From: a virus
DNA length: 33,551 nt
Reading direction: 5' to 3' (one strand)
Virus record (IMG/VR): IMGVR_UViG_3300034071_001157
Coordinates: 1-33,551 of that record
Shown here: piece after piece, positions 16,115 to 23,744 of the stretch
How the letters are laid out: each line of letters starts with the position of its first letter
Numbering within the stretch: position 1 is the stretch's first letter
Notes under the pieces: model-generated
Told to the model about the DNA's origin: nothing
The model's database searches: none
The model's input: only the letters and a program-made list of their open reading frames with translations
Translations under genes and position numbers: made by a program

Positions 16115-17223
16115 TGAATCCAAGTTTATACATAGATTTCACACTGGCCCAAACAGTGCCGCCATTTCTAAAATGCAACAGAGGTGGCGCAACAGCTAAT
16201 TATTTCAGCCCAAGTGGTAAACTATTGCCGGCACCCGCAAACACACCTCGTTTTGGCAGCAAAGGATTAATGATTGAGCCATCTGCAACCAACCTTATGG
16301 AAGATAGCAGGGACTTAACTGCATGGGCTAAAACAGGCCCCGGTACTATTGCCCAAGGTATTAGCTTAGACGGCACCCTTAAAAATATAAGAATAATCAA
16401 CCTAACAGGGTCCGCAAACGTAACCTTAACGTACAGTTTAACCGGTTTAACCGGCACTCACACATTAAGCCTGTATGTTACTGCTTACTTTTTTAACTTA
16501 ATTGGTGGTTCGGTTGCTTTTGGCGGGCAAACAAAAGGTTTTCCCACAAGTGGTAACAAGATGATAACCGTAACCGGTAACAACCCGTCAGAAATTGCGA
16601 TAACAATTCAAACTAATGGAAATGCCTTTTCTGCTAGCGATTTTATTTCAATTGACTGCGTACAGGTTGAAGCAACAAGCTACGCAACCAGCCCAATTCA
16701 CACAAATGGAACTACGGTAACACGCAACCAAGACGAGTGCTATTTAGAAATTACACAATCAGCAACAAACACTTGGTTTGATAGGGATAATGGCACGTTG
16801 TTAATGGATTTGCAAACAAACAAACTAGGAACAACTCAACAGGCTTTTTTAGATTTAAACGCAGCTGGTGGTGGTTCAAAAAACATTCAAATGGCTGGAC
16901 AACGTTCGGCCGGAACACAAGTGTTGTGTAGCTATAATGGTGCGGGTTCGTTGTTAAATTTCTTTAACAGTTGCGATACGCCAGGGGAATTATTCCGTAT
17001 AGGCACAACTTATGTTGATACTGAGCAGTTTTTTTCCGTTAGCGGCAAATCGCCAATACCATACAGTGCGGGGAGTGAATCTATTGATTTTAGTTTAATA
17101 ACTAGGTTATATTTGGGTATTTTTGCGGATAGCACTGAAGTTATGAATGGGTATATAAGGCGTGTTGGCTTTTACAAGGCAACCGTTGATCAGATTACAC
17201 TTAATAATTTAACAATGATATGA
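16114..17223 (+). CDS. Tail adhesin with carbohydrate-binding-like and LamG-like domains
   Basis: This 369-residue protein starts at TAATG, overlapping the upstream stop. Residues about 55-200 form a jelly-roll-like domain (PSATNLMEDSRDLTAWAKTG to CVQVEATSYATSPIHTNGT), of the same general type as the domain inserted in the first tail tube paralog. Residues about 215-365 look like a concanavalin/LamG fold (NGTLLMDLQTNK to GYIRRVGFYKATVDQITLNNL). It probably binds host surface glycans at the tail tip. Confidence 0.68.
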   Translation: MNPSLYIDFTLAQTVPPFLKCNRGGATANYFSPSGKLLPAPANTPRFGSKGLMIEPSATNLMEDSRDLTAWAKTGPGTIAQGISLDGTLKNIRIINLTGSANVTLTYSLTGLTGTHTLSLYVTAYFFNLIGGSVAFGGQTKGFPTSGNKMITVTGNNPSEIAITIQTNGNAFSASDFISIDCVQVEATSYATSPIHTNGTTVTRNQDECYLEITQSATNTWFDRDNGTLLMDLQTNKLGTTQQAFLDLNAAGGGSKNIQMAGQRSAGTQVLCSYNGAGSLLNFFNSCDTPGELFRIGTTYVDTEQFFSVSGKSPIPYSAGSESIDFSLITRLYLGIFADSTEVMNGYIRRVGFYKATVDQITLNNLTMI

Positions 17224-18332
17224 GCACAAGAATAGGCATAGGAATAGGCATTGAGTTCGATTTGGGACAACAAACATCATCCGTATCTCCCCCAACCGTA
17301 TCGTCTGTTTCAATACCCACAAGTGGGGTTGTTGGCACGGAATTAACAGGTACTTATACCCTTGGTGGTGGTCCTGCTGATACTGTTACAAGGCGTTGGT
17401 ATAGGGGTGCAACAGAAATATTTAGCTCAACAACAGTAGATACTTACACACCAGTACAAGATGATGCAGGAAATAACTCTGATATTACCCTTGAAGTAAC
17501 AGCTACTAATGCTGGTGGTTCTGATAGCGATACAAGTAACGTACTGACCGTAGTTTATGATGCTATGGCATGGGATTACCGTGAACGCGTAATAGCGGAA
17601 GGTGATACAATGACACTCGCTAGGTTGCAACTATTTCAAGAAATGGTTATTATTCCGCAAAAAACTACTTTAGAAAAAGCAAATTTTGGCGCAGGGGTTA
17701 ATAAAGGTGCTATCCATATAATTACAGCGGAAAACGCCACTCAAGCAAGGTTAAACATACTTAATGCCAACTTTAAAATCACCACTATTAATAGCCCAAC
17801 TTTTGCTGCCGATGCTTATTATACTGGTGGTACTGGCATGGCTCTAAACTCAAACTGGAATCCAAGTACTTTAAGTCTTGGCACAAACAACATCATGGTT
17901 GCTGCATTGTTTAATAACGTCCCTAGCAGTGGATTTCACTTTATTGGCGCACAGAGTAGCACTGCCGCTAACAGTACTTACATATATACCGATGCAACAA
18001 GCATGAACGGAAGGATGCTTACAACCAATGAAAGAGGCGTTGCTTTTACAGCACCTAGAATAGGTTGGAACAGTATAGGGAGGAATAGCGATTCAATGAT
18101 ATTCAACGACCCTAATCAGCAGGGAACGGTGGTTGATAATGTAGATGGCGTTTTTGCAAATTTATCACTTTATGACTTAGCTGTTAATATTAACGGTAGC
18201 GTTAATAGCGGTAGTAACCGCCAACAATGCGCTTCTTTAAAAGGAGCATATTTAACTGATACTGAATTAAATGATTTAAGAACGGCAATAATAGATTACT
18301 GTAAGACAATTAACCCAAGTTTAAATTTTTAA
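17220..18332 (+). CDS. Tail adhesin with Ig-like and LamG-like domains
   Basis: This 370-residue protein overlaps the upstream gene by 4 bases. After a Gly/Ile-rich start, residues about 25-112 form an Ig-like domain (PPTVSSVSIPTSGVVG, WYRGATEIF, TLEVTATNAGGSDSDTSNV). The C-terminal 200 residues resemble a LamG fold closing with GAYLTDTELNDLRTAIIDYC. Ig-like domains on phage tails are common and often bind cell-surface polysaccharide. With the preceding gene it probably makes the receptor-binding tip. Confidence 0.65.
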   Translation: MSTRIGIGIGIEFDLGQQTSSVSPPTVSSVSIPTSGVVGTELTGTYTLGGGPADTVTRRWYRGATEIFSSTTVDTYTPVQDDAGNNSDITLEVTATNAGGSDSDTSNVLTVVYDAMAWDYRERVIAEGDTMTLARLQLFQEMVIIPQKTTLEKANFGAGVNKGAIHIITAENATQARLNILNANFKITTINSPTFAADAYYTGGTGMALNSNWNPSTLSLGTNNIMVAALFNNVPSSGFHFIGAQSSTAANSTYIYTDATSMNGRMLTTNERGVAFTAPRIGWNSIGRNSDSMIFNDPNQQGTVVDNVDGVFANLSLYDLAVNINGSVNSGSNRQQCASLKGAYLTDTELNDLRTAIIDYCKTINPSLNF

Positions 18333-18334
18333 TT

Positions 18335-18541
18335 ATGGAATTTCTACAAGCAACAACAGAACAAAAAGAAAGATTACAAGGCGTTTATAAAAATGCCTCT
18401 GAAATTCAGTTTTTCCCACATTCGCAGGGTTTTTGGGTAACACCCTTGTCTAACCTTGAAAATCCTGATTTTGCGGAAATAATGGACGATTTGACTAACT
18501 TGCCAACGGTTGATTATGAATTGCCAGAAACACAACGATAA
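18335..18541 (+). CDS. Small protein after the adhesin genes
   Basis: This 68-residue acidic protein (MEFLQATTEQKERLQGVYKN, FFPHSQGFWVTPLSNLE) starts 2 bases after the adhesin stop. It is not recognised. Position and size would suit a fibre chaperone or a minor tail component, but no motif supports either. Confidence 0.55.
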   Translation: MEFLQATTEQKERLQGVYKNASEIQFFPHSQGFWVTPLSNLENPDFAEIMDDLTNLPTVDYELPETQR

Positions 18542-18550
18542 ATCGAATTT

Positions 18551-19144
18551 ATGACAAAAGAATATGCTGAAAACCTTGCAACAATAGCAATAACAATAGT
18601 TGGCTATGCACTAACGCATGAGCGTGTGAAAAAACTTGCCAAAAGTGTGTTGGCAAAATTTAAAACACATGATGTTTTTGTTCGGGAACAAATACAAGCC
18701 ACCATTGATAATTTACGCATAAGGCTGGGGGCTGAAATGGTTAATATTTGGCAGGCAAATAATGGCACTTATTCAATGGCTGATTTTCCTTTCAAATACC
18801 TAAACATTATTTTTGAGAGCTATGATGTTTTTGCGGGCAAAAGTGTAAAGTCAAATTTTAGAAATAGCCCAGTTGAGGACTGGTTGCCGCTTTTGCTTGC
18901 CATACAAAAATCAAATAGGTACTTTGTTGGCACAGATGGCAGTGATATTGGCATATTGCGGGCTGCTTACAAAGCGTTTGGGCTAAAGATGGGCATAGAT
19001 TACAAGTTTGACAATAAAGATGTTTATATGGGCTTCCTAAGTGTTGCTTTTACAGATCGCAGGGAATTAACTCCCGAAGAAATAGCCGACATTGAAGCCA
19101 CAACCATTTATGTTTATTCGTTAATACACAAATTGAAAAGATGA
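18551..19144 (+). CDS. Hypothetical protein, possibly GAF-like
   Basis: This 197-residue protein has a hydrophobic N-terminal helix (residues 7-20, NLATIAITIVGYAL) and then a soluble domain. The segment LRIRLGAEMVNIWQANNGTYSMADFPF, followed by an E-containing helix, resembles the V-x-I-W/F-x-x-x-NG pattern of GAF-like proteins seen next to phage lysis genes in Bacteroidetes. It overlaps the putative holin gene by 4 bases, so it likely acts at the lysis step or at the membrane. The function is not established. Confidence 0.55.
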   Translation: MTKEYAENLATIAITIVGYALTHERVKKLAKSVLAKFKTHDVFVREQIQATIDNLRIRLGAEMVNIWQANNGTYSMADFPFKYLNIIFESYDVFAGKSVKSNFRNSPVEDWLPLLLAIQKSNRYFVGTDGSDIGILRAAYKAFGLKMGIDYKFDNKDVYMGFLSVAFTDRRELTPEEIADIEATTIYVYSLIHKLKR

Positions 19145-19389
19145 AAGAATTACTGACAGAGTGGTTGCTCACCTTCAGCAACAGAAAATCAAACTTAAGC
19201 AGTAAACGAATAGAGCGATTTGCCGTGTTTACATCTATGTTACTGGCAACAATAACATATCTGTGCATGGGAATTTTTAAGTGTAACCTTGCCGCATCTG
19301 ATTTAATAATGATTGTTGGCGTGTGGCTTGGTTATGCTGGATTTAACACTATTCAAATAAAAAAAGATGGAACTGAAACTGATTCGTAA
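19141..19389 (+). CDS. Putative holin, two membrane segments
   Basis: This 82-residue protein has two predicted membrane helices, residues about 28-47 (FAVFTSMLLATITYLCMGIF) and 51-69 (AASDLIMIVGVWLGYAGF), and a basic N-terminal stretch (NRKSNLSSKRIER). Small size, topology and position just before a DUF5675 gene and a membrane-spanning lipoprotein fit a holin that forms the inner-membrane lesion at lysis. No sequence family is recognised with certainty. It overlaps the next gene by 23 bases. Confidence 0.6.
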   Translation: MKELLTEWLLTFSNRKSNLSSKRIERFAVFTSMLLATITYLCMGIFKCNLAASDLIMIVGVWLGYAGFNTIQIKKDGTETDS

Positions 19390-19786
19390 AGACTTTGCAA
19401 AAGATTATACCATTGGCGACTTGCTTGTGGATGGAAAATTTGAATGTTACGTACTTGAAGATGTTGTGCGTGATGAAAAAATACACGGCAAAACAGCCAT
19501 ACCATACGGCAAATATTCAGTTATAATCAACCAAAGCAACCGCTTTAAAAGGTTGCTGCCATTGCTGGTAAATGTGCCAAATTATGAGGGTGTGCGCATA
19601 CATACAGGCAATACGGCACTTGATACCGAGGGTTGTTTATTGCCTGGAAGAATGAAACAAAAAGGGCGTGTTCTGCAAAGCAAACTTGCATTTGATGCGC
19701 TGTTTGCAAAAATGCAACAAGCGGTGGCAAAAGGCGAAAAAATCACGATTGAAATTGTAAAAGGCAATGAAATTAACTATGTTTAA
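19367..19786 (+). CDS. DUF5675 protein, candidate cell-wall lysis enzyme
   Basis: This 139-residue protein has the DUF5675 signature: a start of two strands (MELKLIRKDFAKDYTIGDLL), CYVLEDVVRDEKIHGKTAIP, and the conserved block GVRIHTGNTALDTEGCLLPG at residues 75-94. The arrangement of His and Cys in that block recalls the His/Cys active site of L,D-transpeptidase-like folds. The family is known from phage and prophage lysis regions but its activity is not settled. No other endolysin is visible in the window, which makes it the best candidate for the cell-wall enzyme here. Confidence 0.7.
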   Translation: MELKLIRKDFAKDYTIGDLLVDGKFECYVLEDVVRDEKIHGKTAIPYGKYSVIINQSNRFKRLLPLLVNVPNYEGVRIHTGNTALDTEGCLLPGRMKQKGRVLQSKLAFDALFAKMQQAVAKGEKITIEIVKGNEINYV

Positions 19787-20366
19787 CAAACCCATTTTGC
19801 TGATATCGGCAATATGCTTGCTAACATCTTGTTATACCCGTAAACAGGCTATAAGGAAGTTTTTTGTTCCAACGCCAATTAATGTTGATACCACTTGGAA
19901 AATTACTGGCTCTGTAACAGATAGCGCACATACAGGTACCTTCTTTTTAAATGATTCGTGTGATGTGTTAAAAAGGCTATATGATTCACTTATTGCCAGT
20001 GGTAGTTACGTTGTTGATACTACTGTTTACATTAAGGATTCTGTATTGCCAGGTATTAAAGATTCAACAATTTCACCGCCACGCAAACCATTATCAAATA
20101 AGTGGGCTGTTATTTATAAGGATAGCGTTGTGCTGGTTAAATTCAGGTTGTCAAAGTCTGGCCAGTTTCAATTTGATGTCGAGAAATTGCAAAGAGAAAT
20201 TCCGTTTAAGGCTGATGCTAATTTTAAAGGCGTTTTTAATTCTCCTTGCCCCGATAACACCCCAACTAAATGGCAGTTGTTTTGGGCTGGTGTACAGTCT
20301 TTTTTCTCAATACTTGGCCTGCTGGCTATTGTGCTTTTATTGGGTTACTTCTTTTTTAAAAGATAA
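19767..20366 (+). CDS. Lipoprotein with C-terminal membrane helix, candidate unimolecular spanin
   Basis: This 199-residue protein has an N-terminal lipoprotein signal with lipobox LTSC (Cys22) and a C-terminal membrane helix, residues about 176-197 (FSILGLLAIVLLLGYFFFKR). A protein tethered to the outer membrane by lipid and to the inner membrane by a C-terminal helix is the layout of unimolecular spanins, which fuse the two membranes in the last step of lysis. The periplasmic part between is beta-rich. It directly follows the candidate holin and wall enzyme. An inner-membrane structural role is an alternative. Confidence 0.62.
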   Translation: MKLTMFNKPILLISAICLLTSCYTRKQAIRKFFVPTPINVDTTWKITGSVTDSAHTGTFFLNDSCDVLKRLYDSLIASGSYVVDTTVYIKDSVLPGIKDSTISPPRKPLSNKWAVIYKDSVVLVKFRLSKSGQFQFDVEKLQREIPFKADANFKGVFNSPCPDNTPTKWQLFWAGVQSFFSILGLLAIVLLLGYFFFKR

Positions 20367-20367
20367 T

Positions 20368-21198
20368 TTAAACATTTAACCGTGCAAGTGGGCTAACTGT
20401 ATTCGCTATCAATGCGGTGCTTACATGTGTGTAAATCAGCGTGGTTTTAATACTGTTGTGGCCTAGAAGTTTTTGTATTCTACTTATGTCAGTGCCTTGT
20501 TCAAGTGAATGAGTGGCAAAACAATGCCTTAACAAATGCGCATGAACGCGCTTGTTTATTTTTGCCTTGTCTGCATATTTTTTCAAAAACTGATTAATGC
20601 TCCTTTCGCTGTATTGCAATGAACACTGTCCGTTAAAAAGGTACTCTTTGGGTTTATAAGTTGAGTAGTAGTTGCGCAATATTTCAAGCAATGAGGCGTC
20701 AAGCATTACCTGCCTATCTTTTTTGCCTTTTCCGCAAATAATATTAATTACATTGCGCTTGCTGTCAATGTCTGTAATGCGCAGATTAATAACCTCAGAC
20801 ACACGCAAACCACAACCATAAAGCAAGCAAATAATGGCCTTGTGTTTAAGGCTTTCACACGCATCAATTAACAACTGAACTTCACTAATATCAATTGGCT
20901 GTGGCAGCTTCTTTTCTTTTTTGGGCCAAGGTACATGATTTAACTTCATTGGCTGCTGTACAACCAGTTTATAAAACGCTTGAATAGCGCACCGGGCATG
21001 TTTTCGGCTGTTAATTACTGCATTGTTGTTTAAATATTGCTCTATTTCATCAGCAGTAATATTTCTAGCCCGGTCCCGATCTTTAAAAGTTCGCAAAAAA
21101 ACACGGACCTGCGAAGCGTAATTATCACATGTGCTTTTTGCCCAATTTTTGCTTGTCATTCGTTGTACGAATATTTTTTCTGCTTGTACGATGTCCAT
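20368..21198 (-). CDS. int: Tyrosine recombinase / integrase
   Basis: This 276-residue tyrosine recombinase has all catalytic residues: R132 (GCGLRVSEV), K158 (GKGKKDR), H221 and R224 (HAHLLRH), H247 (LLGHNSIKTT) and the nucleophile Y256 (IYTHV). An N-terminal SAM-like core-binding domain spans residues 1-85. The C-terminus TVSPLARL after the tyrosine resembles the SPL ending of many Bacteroidetes and integron-type integrases. The extra insertion of classical IntI proteins is not obvious. It is a likely phage integrase; it also sits at the edge of the attC-like cassette array and might act on it. Its stop lies 1 base from the convergent lysis gene. Confidence 0.9.
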   Translation of the reverse strand: MDIVQAEKIFVQRMTSKNWAKSTCDNYASQVRVFLRTFKDRDRARNITADEIEQYLNNNAVINSRKHARCAIQAFYKLVVQQPMKLNHVPWPKKEKKLPQPIDISEVQLLIDACESLKHKAIICLLYGCGLRVSEVINLRITDIDSKRNVINIICGKGKKDRQVMLDASLLEILRNYYSTYKPKEYLFNGQCSLQYSERSINQFLKKYADKAKINKRVHAHLLRHCFATHSLEQGTDISRIQKLLGHNSIKTTLIYTHVSTALIANTVSPLARLNV

Positions 21199-21274
21199 TT
21201 CGTTTATGTTGATTTTATTGGGGTTTTGGGTTGTGGTTTACATATACATGTTAGGTGCAATGCCAACAGACCGC

Positions 21275-22018
21275 CTAAAACAAACGAGCCTGACTGACAA
21301 ATTCCTCATATCTTTTGTTTTGTTTGTTAAAATATTCCTCGTCAATTTCACAACCGACAAAGTGTAATTTTGCTTTATTGGCACTTATTCGACTGCTTCC
21401 GCTTCCCAAATGAGTATCAAGTATTTTCATTTCAGCAGTTGTAAAATTTGCAAAAATCCAATCATACAATCCAATCGGCTTTTGCGTTGGGTGTATATTT
21501 ATTCCTGCCCTTTCAGTTCCTTTTAGCTTTGGAGCAAATCCGCTTTCATTTCCTCTTGCATACCTAAAAATTTTCATTTTAGTATTTCTGCTATACCAAG
21601 CCATTTCGCCATCAGAAAAAGAAAAATTATACTGCATCTTATCCCAAATAATCCAACTCATAACAGGTGGTAAAATATCTGTAAAGTAATTTCCGCCCCA
21701 AATAATTTGTTCTTTTGATACTCTAAATAATTCAGTAAAATATTCAAGTGTTGGTATTGCATTATCCCAATTTGTGTTTTTATGCTCCTTAAAGCCATTT
21801 GCTTTGCAATTCACACCATTTTTAAAAGCGTTTTCGTCTGCTTTAATTCCATAAGGTGGGTCAACCACAGCCAAATCGAAATATTTATCAGAGTAATGTT
21901 TCATCAATTCGATGTTATCCATTAAATACACTTCCGACACCAAAGGCACTGCACCTAACAAGGTATTGCCAAAAGTGGGGCTTTCGTGCTTTCTATAAAC
22001 TTTTGTATCTATATTCAT
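21275..22018 (-). CDS. Adenine-specific DNA methyltransferase (cassette 6)
   Basis: This 247-residue protein is a beta-class amino-methyltransferase. Motif IV DPPY lies at residues 53-56 (DLAVVDPPYGIK) and motif I near the C-terminus (ILDTHLGSGSSRISA), with WIIWDK and HPTQKPIGLYDW between. It methylates adenine (possibly N4-cytosine) in a short recognition site and could shield phage DNA from host restriction. The first 20 codons lie inside attC-like site A; the start may be the ATG at 22018, or a later GTG or the ATG at 21922 inside the cassette. A lone methyltransferase without nuclease is usual for phages. Confidence 0.85.
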   Translation of the reverse strand: MNIDTKVYRKHESPTFGNTLLGAVPLVSEVYLMDNIELMKHYSDKYFDLAVVDPPYGIKADENAFKNGVNCKANGFKEHKNTNWDNAIPTLEYFTELFRVSKEQIIWGGNYFTDILPPVMSWIIWDKMQYNFSFSDGEMAWYSRNTKMKIFRYARGNESGFAPKLKGTERAGINIHPTQKPIGLYDWIFANFTTAEMKILDTHLGSGSSRISANKAKLHFVGCEIDEEYFNKQNKRYEEFVSQARLF

Positions 22019-22085
22019 CTTTTGTACTTTTAATTAACTTTGGTGGTTTAATGCCCCACCTTCGGCAATACCCAAAACGTTATGC
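21953..22085 (-). repeat. attC-like site A (133 bp)
   Basis: On the minus strand it starts with GCATAAC, which overlaps the stop of cassette 5, and ends with GTTAGGT, which fits the canonical GTTRRRY core. Inner arms pair as GGTATTGCC with GGCAATACC and GTGGGGC with GCCCCAC, around an AT-rich loop that holds the ATG of the methyltransferase ORF. Confidence 0.78.
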
Positions 22086-22325
22086 GTCAGCTTCGAGAAC
22101 CTCTTGAACTTGACTACCACGTAAAATAAGAAAGGTATTTGTTTTTATTTTTAATCCATCTTCCGCTAAATAAACATCAGCAATTCCAGAACTATAACCA
22201 TTTGTGTATGGCGCACCCATTACTATTTTACCATCTTGTTTTTTAAACCAATAAGGTTTATTTTGTTCTAATTCTAATTCTCCGATGTTTACCCATTTTT
22301 CTGGGTTAATTGATAAGTTGTACAT
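22080..22325 (-). CDS. Hypothetical protein of cassette 5
   Basis: This 81-residue beta-rich protein (MYNLSINPEKWVNIGELELE, YWFKKQDGKIVMGAPYTNG) is not recognised. It fills its cassette; the TAA stop overlaps the 3' core box of site A, the compact packing typical of integron cassettes. The short leader before the ATG is AT-rich with no clear promoter. Aromatic and glycine spacing suggests a small barrel-like fold. Confidence 0.6.
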   Translation of the reverse strand: MYNLSINPEKWVNIGELELEQNKPYWFKKQDGKIVMGAPYTNGYSSGIADVYLAEDGLKIKTNTFLILRGSQVQEVLEADA

Positions 22326-22367
22326 AATTTAGTTTTTATTGATTAATATTATTTTAAAAAGCCGAAC

Positions 22368-22500
22368 GCATAACAGCAGTTATATGCTATTGCCACTTTA
22401 GGCTTTATTTATAATTAGTTTTGTATTTGTGATTATTTGTGCCTAATCGAAGCGTTTTTTTTTATTTTTGGCAACATCATATAGCTGCCAAACGTTAGCT
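22368..22500 (-). repeat. attC-like site B (133 bp)
   Basis: On the minus strand it runs from AGCTAAC (directly after the stop of cassette 4) to GTTATGC. The arms GGCAGCTATATGATGTTGCC and GGCAATAGCATATAACTGC pair imperfectly around an AT-rich centre of about 75 nt. Confidence 0.78.
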
Positions 22501-22878
22501 TCAATTGCCTGCCAACGCACTGACAGCATCCGTAACTATTTTATCCACCAATAAATAAAAATTCATATAGTGGTCTGCTTTCATCTCGTGTAGTTCATCA
22601 TTTGCTTCAATCTGTTCGGGGTTAGTTGGGTATTCTAATTCTACAATATGCCCAATTTCATGAGCGATTGTTTCTTTTAAATCTTTTAGGTCATATTCCT
22701 TTGGAACGAATACCCAAACTAACTTTTCATCGAGTTGGGCAAAACCCATACATTCACTACTTACTTCATCCTCATTTACCAATTCTGCACCATCAGGCAT
22801 TCCGTAAAATTCTTTTGCCCACTCGATTATATCGGTGCAAATGTTTATCGTGTAATCTTGTTCTTTTAATGTTTTCAT
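22501..22878 (-). CDS. HEXXH metallopeptidase-like protein (cassette 4)
   Basis: This 125-residue acidic protein has a zinc-protease helix AHEIGHIVELE near residues 73-83 and a downstream helix with acidic candidates for the third ligand (ELHEMKADHY). Small HEXXH proteins of this kind resemble the catalytic part of ImmA/IrrE-type peptidases, which cleave phage repressors, but the rest is not diagnostic. The TGA stop abuts the 3' core box of site B. It may be a stand-alone regulator or an anti-host factor. Confidence 0.65.
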   Translation of the reverse strand: MKTLKEQDYTINICTDIIEWAKEFYGMPDGAELVNEDEVSSECMGFAQLDEKLVWVFVPKEYDLKDLKETIAHEIGHIVELEYPTNPEQIEANDELHEMKADHYMNFYLLVDKIVTDAVSALAGN

Positions 22879-22919
22879 TCAATTTTTATTTATTGGTTTA
22901 TCCCACGCAAGGCAACTAA

Positions 22920-22974
22920 AGCTAACAGCATATTGGCGACATTAAAACGACCGCCAATATGCAAACCGTTAGCG
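22920..22974 (-). repeat. attC-like site C (55 bp)
   Basis: This is the clearest and shortest site. On the minus strand it reads CGCTAAC, an unpaired GGTTT, stem GCATATTGGCG, a 13-nt loop, stem CGCCAATATGC, one unpaired T and GTTAGCT. The perfect 11-bp inner stem, 5-bp outer pairing, and the asymmetric unpaired spacer match the folded single-strand form of attC sites. Confidence 0.85.
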
Positions 22975-22980
22975 GAGATG

Positions 22981-23277
22981 CTAAGGCAACCAATGACCAA
23001 TCAGTTTTGAAATAGCTTTTATTTCCTGAAAAGAAATTGGCATACAGTTAAGCTCCGAAATTGTCAAATCACAAGTAAGCAACTTGTCATTTTCATAGGT
23101 AAATTCCACCTCCAAACAACCTTGCTTATACCGGTTAGTGTGGTAATGGTCGTGGTTATAGCTATCAGTAAGTTTGAAGCCAATTTCTTTAATTTGTGCC
23201 TCCGAAATAGAAGCACCATCCGCTAACAGCACATTGCCAATAGCGGGGGTTTCGTGGTTAATTGAATCTTTCTGCAT
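22981..23277 (-). CDS. Hypothetical protein of cassette 3
   Basis: This protein of 98 residues from the ATG at 23277 is not recognised. It has a central GFKLTDSYNHDHYHTNRYKQ region and a helical end (FQEIKAISKLIGHWL). No ATG lies near the 5' end of the cassette proper (boundary near 23226), so the only good start is inside site D, whose sequence then supplies the peptide NHETPAIGNVLL. A more upstream ATG at 23358 also lies in site D. The gene depends on its neighbour's recombination site for a start codon. Confidence 0.55.
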   Translation of the reverse strand: MQKDSINHETPAIGNVLLADGASISEAQIKEIGFKLTDSYNHDHYHTNRYKQGCLEVEFTYENDKLLTCDLTISELNCMPISFQEIKAISKLIGHWLP

Positions 23278-23354
23278 TTTATTAAATTTTGTGGTTAAGC
23301 CGAACATTTGTGGTTCTAAGTCCCCGCCATCGGCAATCTGCGAGAACGTTAGTG
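23221..23354 (-). repeat. attC-like site D (134 bp)
   Basis: On the minus strand it runs from CACTAAC to GTTAGCG. Inner arms AGATTGCCGATGGCGGGG and CCCCCGCTATTGGCAATGTG pair imperfectly around an AT-rich loop of about 70 nt. The right half closely resembles that of site A, and the loop contains the ATG of the cassette 3 gene. Confidence 0.8.
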
Positions 23355-23360
23355 GCAATG

Positions 23361-23744
23361 TTAGAACGACCTACGAAAATAGATGTCCTCCGAATTATTA
23401 TAAGATAACCTTGTCCCAATTGGATTACCACAATCAATCAAGCCCCAATTTTGCTTTTGGAATCTTAAATGATTCTTGAACACATTAATAAATCGTTTTA
23501 CCGATTGAACTACTTTTAAATCTTGACCTTTGATATATCTATGTATTGGCTCTTTTTCTCCCTTTTCAAAAAGATTCCAAACATTTTCACCAGTAAGGCT
23601 TGATTTAATAAAATACTGTTTACCTTGATAAATAACAAGGTCATAAGTTGTGGGCTTGAAGGATTGCTTGAACGCCCAAATAATTTGTCTGATTTTTACT
23701 TCTAATTTTCGCATTGTATTGAAATTTGTGAGAAACACTGCCAT
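23361..23744 (-). CDS. Hypothetical basic protein of cassette 2
   Basis: This 127-residue basic protein (from the ATG at 23744, which is formed inside the core box GTTAATG of site E) is not recognised; a start at 23714 (MRKLEVKIRQIIWAFKQ) is also plausible. It contains YDLVIYQGKQYFIKSSLTGENVWNLF, a small beta sheet, followed by a helical SVKRFINVFKNHLRF. The TAA stop is 6 bases from the 3' core box of site D. Size and charge allow nucleic-acid binding, but that is only a guess. Confidence 0.58.
   Translation of the reverse strand: MAVFLTNFNTMRKLEVKIRQIIWAFKQSFKPTTYDLVIYQGKQYFIKSSLTGENVWNLFEKGEKEPIHRYIKGQDLKVVQSVKRFINVFKNHLRFQKQNWGLIDCGNPIGTRLSYNNSEDIYFRRSF

Noticed and set aside
20364-20370. 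Terminator between the converging lysis and integrase genes
   Set aside because: The stop codons are 1 base apart and no hairpin with T-run is visible; the transcripts probably overlap.
19981-20379. 132-codon hydrophobic frame overlapping the spanin candidate
   Set aside because: It is in another frame of a gene with clear lipobox and membrane helix, and it has no start signal or recognisable pattern.
20368-21198. Classical integron integrase IntI
   Set aside because: At 276 residues it lacks an obvious IntI-specific insertion, and it sits at the distal end of the array; called a general tyrosine recombinase.
22501-22878. Full ImmA repressor-cleaving peptidase
   Set aside because: Only the HEXXH helix and a possible third ligand are seen; the remaining sequence does not allow the family name.
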